Origin: Bacteroidales bacterium
GTDB taxonomy: Bacteria; Bacteroidota; Bacteroidia; Bacteroidales; JAFGHD01
Assembly: GCA_016939365.1 (NCBI GenBank)
Contig: JAFGHD010000039.1
Location: forward strand, 1 to 40,850
Reading direction: 5' to 3'
Length of the DNA: 40,850 bases
Position 1 is the stretch's first letter. Each line of letters starts with the position of its first letter. Positions 1-7,724 of this stretch are shown here, piece by piece. The notes beneath the pieces are model-generated. The model did not search any database. It saw nothing but the letters and a program-made list of their open reading frames with translations, and had not been told where the DNA came from. Position numbers and translations under genes: made by a program.

Positions 1-65
1 ATAAAGTAGAAAGATCGTTATGGAAAAGGGGTATTGGATAGAACGGGCTTGTCACTTTATACTAT

Positions 66-250
66 TTAACTTTCAACTGCCACGCTTTGGCCTTCAGCCT
101 TGGACACAGAATAGTTCAATGACTACCAAACCAGTAAGTTTTCTATCTTTGTCTTTACACATCAATCCCATTTTAGTGAATTATATGGCAGTCATCAGCA
201 TGTTTTACGGTTTGATCATTTCAATGTATTATTTGAACAATAAGAAGCAT
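66..250 (+). repeat. Direct repeat, copy 1 (leader and 5' end of the DUF4160 gene)
   Basis: This stretch is repeated with about 80-85% identity (estimated by eye) at 850-1030. It covers the upstream leader, a TAnnTTTG box, the start codon and roughly the first 22 codons of the DUF4160 gene. Here the gene continues intact; in the other copy it breaks off after the NNKKH motif. Confidence 0.85.
144..151 (+). promoter_or_regulatory. Candidate -7 box for the DUF4160/DUF2442 pair
   Basis: TATCTTTG matches the Bacteroidota -7 consensus TAnnTTTG and lies 33 bases before the chosen ATG. The box is conserved in the duplicated copy at 927-934. I see no clear -33 TTG at the usual spacing. Confidence 0.5.
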
Positions 251-454
251 CATTTACCTCACATTCATGTCAGATACCAGGAAAACGAAGCAGTAATATC
301 TATTCCGGAGGGTGATGTCCTTGAAGGTAACATACCGGCGAACAAATTAAAACTGGTTCTGGCATGGGTTGAAATTCATCGTGATGAGCTGATGGCAGAC
401 TGGGATTTGGCATCAAGAGGGGAAGCAATCTTCAGGATTGATCCGCTGAAATAG
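185..454 (+). CDS. DUF4160 domain protein
   Basis: An 89-residue protein covering a whole DUF4160 domain. It begins MAVISMFYGLIISMYYLN, the usual opening of the family (hydrophobic start, then an H-x-P-H-x-H segment, here HHLPHIHVRY). It ends with the WxxxHRDELMADWDLA helix typical of the family. The frame is open back to position 20, but the extra 55 residues are not family-like and would start upstream of the -7 box at 144, so the ATG at 185 is preferred. The DUF2442 gene follows 9 bases later. DUF4160/DUF2442 pairs are widespread and have been suggested to act as toxin-antitoxin-like modules; the molecular function is unknown and nothing in this sequence settles it. Confidence 0.85.
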   Translation: MAVISMFYGLIISMYYLNNKKHHLPHIHVRYQENEAVISIPEGDVLEGNIPANKLKLVLAWVEIHRDELMADWDLASRGEAIFRIDPLK

Positions 455-463
455 CGTTGTATA

Positions 464-703
464 ATGAGCCCGAGAGTAGTTAACGTAACGCCACTAAAGA
501 ATTTTAAGCTCCTATTGACATTTTCAAACGGAGAGGAGAGGATCTTTGATATGTCACCTTATCTGGAAACCGGAATGTTCAAGGAATTGACCAATATTTC
601 GGTATTTAATTCCGTCAGTCCGTTTCTGGGGAGTATCAGGTGGAATAATGGATTGGATCTTTGTCCGGATACCCTATACCTCGAAAGTAAAGATCATGAA
701 TAG
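464..703 (+). CDS. DUF2442 domain protein
   Basis: A 79-residue protein with the DUF2442 pattern: an N-terminal strand (PRVVNVTPL) and the LLTFSNGEERIFDMSPYL core. The C-terminal half has FxSVxPFxGSIRWNNGLDLCPDTLYLES, including the conserved W-x-N/D-G-x-D-x-x-P/D-x-x-L-Y. It lies 9 bases after the DUF4160 gene on the same strand, so the two are very likely co-transcribed. The family has no established function. The recurrent pairing suggests that the two small proteins interact, which is inference. Confidence 0.85.
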   Translation: MSPRVVNVTPLKNFKLLLTFSNGEERIFDMSPYLETGMFKELTNISVFNSVSPFLGSIRWNNGLDLCPDTLYLESKDHE

Positions 704-849
704 TCAGAGGCGGATAGTGTGTGCGACTATGCTTTTCACTTTTTAATACACCTTCCGTCCCTGTATCTCCCTGAGATCGTGATTTTTATAACTTCCGTTC
801 AGGCAGTCACTCAGTCATTCTGAAACAACACGTTTTTCCTATTGTTTTA

Positions 850-1030
850 TTAACTTTCAACTGCCACGCTTTGGCCTGCAGCCAGGGACACAACATAGTC
901 AATGACTACAAAACCAGTACGCTTTGTATCTTTGTTTTTACACATCGATTCCTTTTTGGTGTATAATATGGCCATCAGCATGTTTTATGGCTTGATCATC
1001 TCAATGTACTGTTTAAACAATAAGAAGCAT
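850..1030 (+). pseudogene. Truncated second copy of the DUF4160 leader and 5' end
   Basis: The copy matches 66-250 from the TTAACTTTCAACTGCC leader through the -7 box (TATCTTTG at 927-934), the ATG at 968 and the codons for AISMFYGLIISMY.LNNKKH. After position 1030 the similarity stops and the frame runs into unrelated residues, so the metal-like HxH segment and the C-terminal helix are missing. The copy cannot encode a full DUF4160 domain. It has no DUF2442 partner downstream. Confidence 0.8.
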
Positions 1031-1410
1031 TATCAACGCAATGTTCGCAAAGAATTCGCCAGTAACCAGCTGAAGAAACCAATAATAGAATTGCTGTCCG
1101 GACTACCTTCAATACAACGAAGCACTCCCATGGCGATCTCTGCGAATACTTGCCGTCCTCTGCGGTTTCGGTATTCATTACCCGTAAACCCGAGGGAATT
1201 ACGATACAAAAATTTCAGTTGATAATCGACAAAGTCATTCGAAAAGTGATAAAACCAAAAACATTTGAAAGGTTAAACAATTTCTTAGTATCCCCCTTTG
1301 TTCCCCGCATATATTGGTCAATGAACCTTGGCTCGCCTGGATTGTTACACTATCCGGAATCCGGTTGGTTGGCGCCACCGTGTTTCGTGAATCCCCCAAA
1401 ACACAGATTC
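1031..1410. other. Non-coding stretch, no recognisable gene
   Basis: Short frames on both strands cross this AT-rich stretch, but none resembles a known family. The forward frame upstream of the NmrA-like gene is open back to 1150, but its residues look random. I see no promoter box of the TAnnTTTG type. Confidence 0.5.
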
Positions 1411-2274
1411 ATGGAAGATAAGATATTAGTCACCGGCGGCACCGGCACTATCGGGTCGATGCTCGTGAACATGCTTCAGGAGGCCGGTGTGCCGTTTCGT
1501 GTCATGGTCAGGGATGCAAAGAAAGCCACTGCCTTGAATGGCCGGGGTATTGAAACCGTCGTGGGTGATTTTACGGATCTTTCCACCCTTCCTGCTGCGT
1601 TGGAGGGATGCCGCAAGCTCTTCCTGCTTTCCGTCTCCTCGCCGGAGCAGGGGATTTGGCAGTCGGGTATGATCCGGATCGCCAAAGACCGGGGCATCCG
1701 GCACATCGTGAAGCTCTCCGCCATGGGCGCCGGGATTGATGCCCCCACGACACTTGGCCGGCAGCACGGCATTGCCGAGGATGCGCTGAAAAGCAGCGGT
1801 ATGGGCTGGACCATCCTCCAGCCCCATTCCTTCATGCAGAACCTCTTCGGCGATGCCGCCACCATCCGGGCGCAGGGACTGATCTATTCCCCGCTGGGAA
1901 CAGGGCGGATCGGCATGGTCGACGCCCGCGACATTGCGGCCGTGACCTTCCATGCCCTGACTGAACCCGGACACACGGGCAAGACATATATACTCACCGG
2001 GCCGGAGGCCATCTCCATGGAAGACGTGGCAAGGGCCATATCGCAGGCCACGGGTAAGAATGTAAAATACCATCCCATATCGCATGACCAGTCCCGTCAG
2101 GGCATGACCGATGCCGGACTGCCGGGCTGGCTGGTGGATGACCTCACCCTCCTGAACCGGCTTTTCAGCGAAAACAAAGGTTCAACCCTCAGTCCCGATG
2201 TGGAACGGGTCACCGGCCGTAAGCCCGGCTCCATCGAACGTTTTGCTGCCGATCATGCAGATAGGTTCATTTGA
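1411..2274 (+). CDS. NmrA-like NAD(P)-binding protein (atypical short-chain dehydrogenase)
   Basis: A 287-residue Rossmann-fold protein of the NmrA / NAD(P)H:quinone oxidoreductase 2-like group. Residues 5-14 carry the dinucleotide-binding motif VTGGTGTIGS, followed by VMVRDAKKA, whose arginine usually favours NADPH. GDFTD at about 51-55 is the conserved acidic turn after the third strand. The C-terminal half has the substrate-side motifs WTILQPHSFMQN and the GKTYILTGPEAIS segment common in this family. It lacks the Tyr-x-x-x-Lys pair of classical short-chain dehydrogenases. It is probably a cytoplasmic redox sensor or quinone/small-molecule reductase; the substrate cannot be told. The ATG at 1411 is chosen because the Rossmann motif begins five codons later; upstream in-frame residues from 1150 are not conserved. 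Confidence 0.88.
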   Translation: MEDKILVTGGTGTIGSMLVNMLQEAGVPFRVMVRDAKKATALNGRGIETVVGDFTDLSTLPAALEGCRKLFLLSVSSPEQGIWQSGMIRIAKDRGIRHIVKLSAMGAGIDAPTTLGRQHGIAEDALKSSGMGWTILQPHSFMQNLFGDAATIRAQGLIYSPLGTGRIGMVDARDIAAVTFHALTEPGHTGKTYILTGPEAISMEDVARAISQATGKNVKYHPISHDQSRQGMTDAGLPGWLVDDLTLLNRLFSENKGSTLSPDVERVTGRKPGSIERFAADHADRFI

Positions 2275-2399
2275 TGATCAGGCTCTGCTAAATGAAACAG
2301 TGCACACCTGTGTCATCTGCGTTCCCACTTATACTGTAAATCTGATTTCCGTCAGTATACCTGAATCCGTGGACTTAAACAGTTCCGATAAGCCTGAAT

Positions 2400-2549
2400 A
2401 TGAACGAGATGAAATATCAGCTTCCGGGCAACAGTGGACTGTGTGTCTAGGAGCTGTGCCTGGGCACGATGACCTTCGGCACCGAATGGGGATGGGGGGG
2501 CGATCATGACATCAGCCGCAGAATATTCGATGAGTTTGTCAGGAACGGA
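2400..2549 (+). pseudogene. Aldo/keto reductase, N-terminal remnant with in-frame stop
   Basis: Reading from the ATG at 2400 gives MNEMKYQLPGNSGLCV, then a TAG stop, then ELCLGTMTFGTEWGWGGD and a SRRIFDEFVRNG helix. This is the N-terminal strand-helix of the aldo/keto reductase barrel, in which V-S-E-L-C-L-G-T-M-T-F-G is standard, so the TAG replaces the serine codon (TCG to TAG). Similarity ends at about 2549, before the conserved N-F-I-D-T-A active-site aspartate region. At most 50 of about 320 residues remain, so it is a dead fragment. Confidence 0.8.
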
Positions 2550-2727
2550 ATCCAACCTTCTGATCCCATCGGGATGACATGTATATGGAAATCGTTGCCT
2601 TTAGCGAATGGACGACACCGGAGGGGTCGCAAATTTCCATTTACTATGCGCCATAATGACATAGAAATGTCGTGGCCCGGTTATGGATGTGATGGTTTCA
2701 AAACTTTTTAATATGTACACTTTTGTT

Positions 2728-3726
2728 ATGGCCGGTGATGGCGAGATCCGGGAAGGGATCACCGGCCCGGATGAAGAGCAGATTCTTGATGCGTATTCCA
2801 ATACAGTATCGGGTGTGGCCCGGCGGGTCAGCCCGGCGGTGGTGCATATCCGCGTGACGAGGAAGGCCGGCGCCCGGGGCCAGGGCAACAGGCAGCAGCC
2901 GGATGCCGGAACAGGCTCGGGATTTGTCATCTCAACCGACGGTTATATCGTTACCAACCATCATGTGATCAATAATGCCGTGGGAATACTGGTCAATATG
3001 ACCGATGGAAGGGAGTTCCGGGCGGAGCTTGTGGGCGCGGACGCTCCCACCGACCTGGCGGTGATCAAGGTATATGCCGACCACCTGAAGGTGGCTTCCT
3101 TCGGCGATTCCGGCAGGCTACAGCCGGGCCAGATCGCCGTGGCCATCGGCAATCCCTTCGGGTTTCAGTGTTCCGTCACTGCCGGGGTGATCAGCGCTAC
3201 CGGCCGGACGCTCCGGTCGGAGTCGGGACGGCTGATCGACGACGTGATCCAGACCGACGCCGCGCTGAATCCCGGCAGCTCGGGCGGACCGCTGGTTGAC
3301 TCCTCGGGGAGGGTGATCGGGGTGAACACCGCCGTAATCCGCCCGGCCCAGGGTATGTGCTTTGCCGTTTCGTCGAACCTGGCCCGCCTCATCACCGGTA
3401 AGCTCATCATGGAGGGCCGGGTGCGCCGGGCAGTGATCGGCATCGCCGGCCAGCCGGTGCGGCTGACACCCAGGATGGTCTCCGCCCATCGGCTGGATAA
3501 TGGCAGCGGCATATACATCACTGAGGTCAATGGCGGCATGGGCGTCGATAACCATTCCCTGCTCACCGGAGACATCATCGTCGCATTCAACGGAACGGGC
3601 GTCGGCACCATCGACGACCTCCACCGCCTGCTCGACGAGTCGGTCATCGGCCGGCCGGTCGTGCTGACCATCCTCAGAAAGGGCGGCAGGGCGGAGGTGA
3701 CCGTTGTCCCTGCCGAGCTTCGTTAA
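2728..3726 (+). CDS. HtrA/DegP-like S1C serine protease with PDZ domain, no signal peptide
   Basis: A 332-residue trypsin-fold protease followed by one PDZ domain. The catalytic triad is visible: His79 in VTNHHV, Asp109 in PTDLAVIKV and Ser185 in NPGSSGGPL. The PDZ domain covers roughly residues 235-330, with GDIIVAFNG as its recognisable core. There is no signal peptide or transmembrane segment, unlike periplasmic DegP/DegQ, so the protein should stay in the cytoplasm. It belongs to a known group of short HtrA homologues that begin with an acidic helix (here EEQILDAYSNTVSGVARRVSPAVV). In-frame ATGs at 2683, 2692 and 2713 are also possible; 2728 gives the family-like N-terminus. Its TAA overlaps the stop codon of the convergent TetR gene by three bases. 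Confidence 0.85.
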   Translation: MAGDGEIREGITGPDEEQILDAYSNTVSGVARRVSPAVVHIRVTRKAGARGQGNRQQPDAGTGSGFVISTDGYIVTNHHVINNAVGILVNMTDGREFRAELVGADAPTDLAVIKVYADHLKVASFGDSGRLQPGQIAVAIGNPFGFQCSVTAGVISATGRTLRSESGRLIDDVIQTDAALNPGSSGGPLVDSSGRVIGVNTAVIRPAQGMCFAVSSNLARLITGKLIMEGRVRRAVIGIAGQPVRLTPRMVSAHRLDNGSGIYITEVNGGMGVDNHSLLTGDIIVAFNGTGVGTIDDLHRLLDESVIGRPVVLTILRKGGRAEVTVVPAELR

Positions 3727-4283
3727 TACCAGGATCCTTCAGCCCCCACGAGCCTCCGGACCGACTCCATGACTTCATCCTCCACCGGCGACTCCGTATC
3801 GGACTGCAGCACCTTCATCGCCTCGGAGAAAATGCCCTGGATGAACTGCAGGGTCAGCTCAGGACGGGACACCCTGAACACGCCCTCTTCGATGCCTTCG
3901 TTCAGCAACCGTTCGAAAAGTCCGCTGTAGGCATCCCTGAAGGCCAGAGATGCGATCTCATACTTGTATTTGAACTCGAAGGCGTCGTTGCCTTCACGCA
4001 CCCACCTCCGGCTCTCGCGGAAGATGAGCCGGATCAGTTCCTCAAGTTTGCCCCGGGCCCCGCTGATCTCCCGGATATCCCGTTCCATCTTCCTGCTATA
4101 ACCCTGCGCCGCCTGGCTGATGATGAAAAAGAATATCTTTTCCTTGGTGCTGAAGAACTGGTAGATGGTCTTCTTGCTCATCTTCAGTTCTTTTGCCACT
4201 TCATCCACCGAGGTCTTTCTGAACCCGAAATGGGTGAAATGCCGCTTGAACGCATCCGCAATCCTTTGCCGAGGATCTGTCAT
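3723..4283 (-). CDS. TetR/AcrR family transcriptional regulator
   Basis: A 186-residue regulator. Residues about 5-50 form the TetR DNA-binding helix-turn-helix (RQRIADAFKRHFTHFGFRKTSVDEVAKELKMS, then KKTIYQFFSTKEKIF), with the typical T-I-Y-x-x-F-x-x-K-E at its end. The rest is a variable all-helical ligand-binding and dimerisation region. The frame extends to 4334, but the ATG at 4283 leaves a normal N-terminus and a 38-base gap to the methyltransferase gene upstream on the same strand, so the two are probably one operon. It may control the methyltransferase; no operator could be identified. It converges on the HtrA-like gene, with overlapping stop codons. Confidence 0.88.
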   Translation of the reverse strand: MTDPRQRIADAFKRHFTHFGFRKTSVDEVAKELKMSKKTIYQFFSTKEKIFFFIISQAAQGYSRKMERDIREISGARGKLEELIRLIFRESRRWVREGNDAFEFKYKYEIASLAFRDAYSGLFERLLNEGIEEGVFRVSRPELTLQFIQGIFSEAMKVLQSDTESPVEDEVMESVRRLVGAEGSWY

Positions 4284-4321
4284 ACCTGAAATTTTGTTCA
4301 AAGATAATAAACAGAAAGCGT

Positions 4322-4864
4322 TTACTGTTTCCATACCTCGAAAAAATACCGGAAACCGTCCCGGACCAGTCTTTGAAAATCAGGGATGAACATGGGGACA
4401 TCGCTCCGGTACCGTGCATATTCGGTTCCGAACCGCCTCAGCAGCCAGGATTCTTCCCTTTTGCACTGCACCAGGCAGATCGCCAGCCAGACCAGTCCTG
4501 ATGCGGTAGTTGCTGCCGAATTGATTATCAGTCCCAGCCCGAACAGGGTGAAGCTGACCCCTGCGTACATAGGATTGCGGACATAACGGAAGATGCCGCT
4601 GCTGACCAGCACCGGCGAACGGCCCACTGCGCCCTGCGGCCGGAGCTTAAGGAATCCGGCGATGAAGATGGGTAAAAAGGTCAATACATTGGCCCAGCCC
4701 ACCCACAGGATGACGAAGCGGGGAAAGAACTTTAGGGTGCCGTGCAGGTCTCCTGCGCCGGCCATCCGCACCAGCAGACCCGACAGGGTGAATACTGCAA
4801 AAACTCCGGCAGCCACCATAACAGGCGCCAGAAAGACGGGGAAACGGAATGATTTTGTACTCAT
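4322..4864 (-). CDS. Isoprenylcysteine/phospholipid N-methyltransferase-like membrane protein
   Basis: A 180-residue integral membrane protein with about four hydrophobic segments, of the ICMT/PEMT family. The C-terminal half has the family signature: SGIFRYVRNPMYAG, then a hydrophobic helix, then the CKREESWLLRRFGTEYARY motif whose E-E and R-F-G-x-x-Y residues form the S-adenosylmethionine pocket. It probably methylates a lipid or lipid-linked group at the inner membrane; the substrate is not evident. The ATG at 4864 is preferred over the one at 4927 because the upstream 21 residues are not family-like. It is the first gene of a likely two-gene unit with the TetR regulator. Confidence 0.8.
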   Translation of the reverse strand: MSTKSFRFPVFLAPVMVAAGVFAVFTLSGLLVRMAGAGDLHGTLKFFPRFVILWVGWANVLTFLPIFIAGFLKLRPQGAVGRSPVLVSSGIFRYVRNPMYAGVSFTLFGLGLIINSAATTASGLVWLAICLVQCKREESWLLRRFGTEYARYRSDVPMFIPDFQRLVRDGFRYFFEVWKQ

Positions 4865-4985
4865 GATTTGTGTGTTTTGACAAGAATGATACAAAGAAAC
4901 AAAAAACGTTTTTAGTATCCAAATCAATTTTTAAAAACATCCAAAGCCGCTCTGCATTGGTAAGGAAAAACCTGGGGATTTCAAT

Positions 4986-5133
4986 CAGCCAGGGGGCAGG
5001 GAGTAAAGGCGCTTCCGGGGGCTTAGCCCCAGACCTGCGGCGGCAGGATCGGATGGGTGGTGCAAAGATGATGGGTTAAAGCCCGTTTTTTTTTATGCAG
5101 ATGAACCCCGGTCCATTCGGCTTCGCGCAGGGC
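4986..5133 (+). repeat. Interspersed palindromic element, copy A
   Basis: The element shares a nearly identical core of about 50 bases (CGGCAGGATCGGATGGGTGG through GGGTTAAAGCCCGT and a T-run) with copy B at 8739-8899. Copy C at 19072-19160 shares its 5' half. The 5' part carries GGGGGCTTAGCCCC, a short hairpin. Copy A ends with a GATGAACCCCGG segment also present in copy B. No open reading frame is conserved, so this is a non-coding repeat. Confidence 0.8.
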
Positions 5134-5235
5134 AATTTCCTGCAGGAAGCTCCGTGCAGGGACGGGAAAATTGAAAACAGAATGTTCTGAACCGGGGAAA
5201 AAGAGGCAGCCGGTTGAGACAGCCTCAAAGGAAGG

Positions 5236-5358
5236 TCATTTTTGTACGCTCATCTTTTTGTGCAATACGGTTCTGTCTTCCATCACAACGCGCAGGATAT
5301 AAATCCCCGGTTCCGGATCACCCAGATCGATCTGCTGATCCCGGAAATTCCTGTATTG
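5236..5358 (-). pseudogene. Orphan type IX secretion C-terminal sorting tail (remnant)
   Basis: The reverse strand encodes a 40-residue tail ending in a TGA at 5238-5236. It reads QYRNFRDQQIDLGDPEPGIY, then ILRVVMEDRTVLHKKMSVQK. The pattern I-D-L, P-x-G-I-Y-I-L-R-V, then K-K-x-x-V-Q-K is that of the type A Por-secretion C-terminal domain. Upstream (5359-5455) the frame does not continue into a recognisable passenger and meets the stop of the iminopeptidase gene. The body of the secreted protein is therefore missing. CAAAGATA at 5370-5377 is a -7-like box on the same strand, which would fit an internal deletion. Confidence 0.55.
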
Positions 5359-5455
5359 TGCCACAAATACAAAGATAATTCGGAAACAGGCAGGTATGAA
5401 TCATCTCAGAGATTTTCAGGGTGGTTACAGCCAGTTCCTGCTGGATTTGGATTAT

Positions 5456-6472
5456 TTAAGGTTCCAGTGAACGGATGGCTTCTGTCTCGGCCCGGATGAC
5501 CGGCCAGCCACCGTGGCCGCCGTTCTCGACGATGACGATCCGGGAGCGGGGCAGTTCCTGATGAAGCCGGTAGGCGGTACGGACGGGACAGGGCATATCG
5601 AACCGGCCGTTGATGATCACTGTCGGAATATGCCGGATCCGTTCCAGGTGATCCCAGAGCTGGCCTTCCTGCAGGAAACAGCCGTTGGCCATGTATTGGT
5701 TCTCGATCATACCGAAGGCAAATGAGTCGTTATGTCGGATCCATTCGTTGACCTCAGCAGTATCGACGTCGATGTCGGAAATGCGCCATTCATAACGCAT
5801 CCAGGCACCGGCGATCCTTCTGACGAGCGTGGTGTCGGCCGATGAAAGCAGGTTGACGAGGTACGGCGGTAATGGCCTGGCGGTGGGGTCGGGTAGGGAG
5901 CGGAGGAATTCATCATACACATCCGGGAACACCGTTGCAGCACCGCCGTGGTAGAACCAGTCCACCTCCTCCCGGGTGGCGGTCCAGATGCCGCGGAGCA
6001 CCATCTCTGTCACCCGTTCCGGGTAGGTTTCGGCATAGGCCAGGGCCAGTGTGGAGCCCCAGGAGCCGCCCGCCAGCATCATCTGTTCTACACCCAGGTG
6101 TTTCCGCAAACGTTCGATATCTTCCACCAGTTCGAGGGTCGTATTATCCAGGATTTCCCCGTAAGGTTTTGAACGTCCTGCCCCCCGCTGGTCGTGGAGG
6201 ACGATGAAATACTTTTCCGGGTTGAACATCCGCCGCATGGCCGGTGAGCAGCTTCCGCCCGGCCCGCCGTGCAGCATGAAGGCCGGCTTGCCTTCAGCAT
6301 TGCCGCACAGTTCATAGAAAATCTCGTGCACATCCGAAACCTTCAGATAACCGGTTTCATAGGGTTCAATCTCCGGCCAGAGGATCTGGTCGGCAGTGCC
6401 GGCAGATTTGTCCTTTTGCGCGATGCAGGAGAAAAGTAAGGGTATCAGGAAAAAAGCAAATATTGATTTCAT
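5456..6472 (-). CDS. Proline iminopeptidase-like alpha/beta hydrolase, lipoprotein
   Basis: A 338-residue S33-family alpha/beta hydrolase that would release N-terminal proline from peptides. The N-terminus is a lipoprotein signal (FFLIPLLFSC, Cys16 lipidated), so it acts in the periplasm or at the outer membrane. HGGPGGS at 69-74 is the oxyanion-hole motif diagnostic of proline iminopeptidases, and DQRGAGRS at 94-101 is the next conserved block. GGSWGS carries the nucleophile Ser137. Asp292 (NGRFDMPCP) and His320 (GGHGG) complete the triad. The length matches the family. It is transcribed alone, with an orphan type IX tail downstream on the same strand. Other S33 esterases are the alternative, but the HGGPGGS/GGSWGS pair argues for the peptidase. 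Confidence 0.88.
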   Translation of the reverse strand: MKSIFAFFLIPLLFSCIAQKDKSAGTADQILWPEIEPYETGYLKVSDVHEIFYELCGNAEGKPAFMLHGGPGGSCSPAMRRMFNPEKYFIVLHDQRGAGRSKPYGEILDNTTLELVEDIERLRKHLGVEQMMLAGGSWGSTLALAYAETYPERVTEMVLRGIWTATREEVDWFYHGGAATVFPDVYDEFLRSLPDPTARPLPPYLVNLLSSADTTLVRRIAGAWMRYEWRISDIDVDTAEVNEWIRHNDSFAFGMIENQYMANGCFLQEGQLWDHLERIRHIPTVIINGRFDMPCPVRTAYRLHQELPRSRIVIVENGGHGGWPVIRAETEAIRSLEP

Positions 6473-6840
6473 GTATTTGAATATATGAAGTTTAAAATAC
6501 TGCGATAGAGTGCCTGTTATCTATGTTTGATCAGAGTCTTGTGTGTCTGCCGGCCCAGAGGAACTGGCTGTTGTCCGACAGGGCAGTGATCATGCTGTCG
6601 TTACGGAAACAGGATTTCCATTCCGTTTTTCTGTCCTGTTGGCTGTATCGAACTCATAAACAGGCTGAAAATAAAGGTATAAAGGTCCTCATGTGGCTTT
6701 CCTTCAATTGATTTATCAAATTTAAATAATATATGACGCTTTGAAATGAGATTCTAAAGTTCAGAAATTTTTGTATATTTAAATTCTTTTGAAAACATAA
6801 AGATTTGTATATGAGATAATAAACCAAAAGATGAGCTATT
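6473..6840. other. AT-rich divergent intergenic region
   Basis: This lies between the iminopeptidase gene (leftward) and the MscS gene (rightward) and must hold both promoters. TATGTTTG at 6522-6529 fits TAnnTTTG on the plus strand but sits more than 300 bases before the MscS start. Short frames here on both strands are low-complexity and unlike any protein family. Confidence 0.4.
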
Positions 6841-7659
6841 ATGAAAGATTTTGAATTCAATCTGTCGGGTTTGTATGAACTGGTGATCAGCTACGGATTA
6901 AAGTTGTTGCTGGCCATTGTCACGCTGGTGATCGGCCTGTGGATCATCCGGTTTATGGTGAGAGCGATCGTTCGTGGTATGGAGCGCCAGGAGATTGATC
7001 CGACATTGGTAAAATTCCTGAAGTCGCTTTTGTCGATGTTGCTGAAGATCATGCTGGTCATCAGCGTTATCAGCATGGTCGGGGTAGAGATGACCTCTTT
7101 TGTAGCCATTTTGGCAGCAGCCGGACTGGCAGTGGGCATGGCCTTGTCGGGGACATTGCAGAATTTCGCCGGAGGGGTCATGTTGGTATTGTTCAAGCCA
7201 TTCAAGGTAGGTGATTATATCGAGGCGCAGGGATTTGCCGGAGTGGTGAAAGAGATTCAGATATTCAACACCATCCTCACCACAGTGGACAACAAAACGA
7301 TCATCATACCCAATGGGGGACTATCTACTGGCCCGATGACCAATTACTCCACAGAGCCTTTGCGGCGTGTGGATTTTACCTTCGGTATCGGTTACCATGA
7401 TGACATCGATAAGACCAGAGGGGTCATTGAAGGTTTGATCTCTGCGGACAAGCGAATCCTAAAAGAGCCTGCACCATTTATTGCCGTATCGGGCCTTAAG
7501 GCAAGCTCGGTGGAGTTTGCCGTCCGTGTTTGGGTCGGGGCAGGCGACTACTGGGATATCTACTTCGACCTGACCGAGAAGGTGAAGAAGACATTTGACA
7601 GGGAGGGTATCTCCATTCCCTTCCCGCAAACTGACGTGCATGTTTATCAGGAAAAGTAG
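6841..7659 (+). CDS. mscS: MscS-type small-conductance mechanosensitive channel
   Basis: A 272-residue inner-membrane channel close in length to Escherichia coli MscS (286). Hydrophobic helices lie at about 12-38, 62-84 and 88-121. The third is the pore-lining helix (AAAGLAVGMALSGTLQNFAGG), with the Gly/Ala spacing that packs the heptameric pore. It runs into VMLVLFKPFKVGDYIEAQGFAGVV, the start of the beta domain, and the C-terminal alpha/beta domain ends near FPQTDVHV. It opens on membrane stretch to release solutes during hypo-osmotic shock. It is transcribed alone and ends at a hairpin shared with the convergent AraC gene. Confidence 0.93.
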   Translation: MKDFEFNLSGLYELVISYGLKLLLAIVTLVIGLWIIRFMVRAIVRGMERQEIDPTLVKFLKSLLSMLLKIMLVISVISMVGVEMTSFVAILAAAGLAVGMALSGTLQNFAGGVMLVLFKPFKVGDYIEAQGFAGVVKEIQIFNTILTTVDNKTIIIPNGGLSTGPMTNYSTEPLRRVDFTFGIGYHDDIDKTRGVIEGLISADKRILKEPAPFIAVSGLKASSVEFAVRVWVGAGDYWDIYFDLTEKVKKTFDREGISIPFPQTDVHVYQEK

Positions 7660-7670
7660 AGACAACAGCA

Positions 7671-7702
7671 GCGGCCCCTGCCCGGTTCAGGCAGAAGGCC
7701 GC
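7671..7702. terminator. Hairpin between convergent genes
   Basis: GCGGCC and, inside it, CTGCC pair with GGCAG and GGCCGC further on, giving a strong GC-rich stem with a small bulge around a CGGTTCA loop. It sits 11 bases after the MscS stop and 22 before the end of the convergent AraC gene. No clear T-run follows on either side, so a bidirectional terminator is plausible but not certain. Confidence 0.5.
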
Positions 7703-7724
7703 CCTTGTGAAAATTCGGGATAGA

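Noticed and set aside
20-184. 55-residue N-terminal extension of the DUF4160 protein
   Set aside because: It would start upstream of the conserved -7 box, and the family begins at the M at 185.
1150-1410. N-terminal extension of the NmrA-like protein to 374 residues
   Set aside because: The extra residues precede the Rossmann strand with no domain or signal peptide and cover the junction of the truncated DUF4160 copy.
1426-2085. 219-codon reverse-strand frame opposite the NmrA-like gene
   Set aside because: It is a shadow of the GC-rich forward gene, without recognisable motifs.
2579-2656. Short frame ending FSEWTTPEGSQISIYYAP as another gene tail
   Set aside because: It looks protein-like but is only 25 residues and I recognise no family, so it is not annotated.
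6522-6529. TATGTTTG as the MscS promoter
   Set aside because: It matches the -7 consensus but lies over 300 bases before the MscS start, and no reading frame worth expressing follows it closely.
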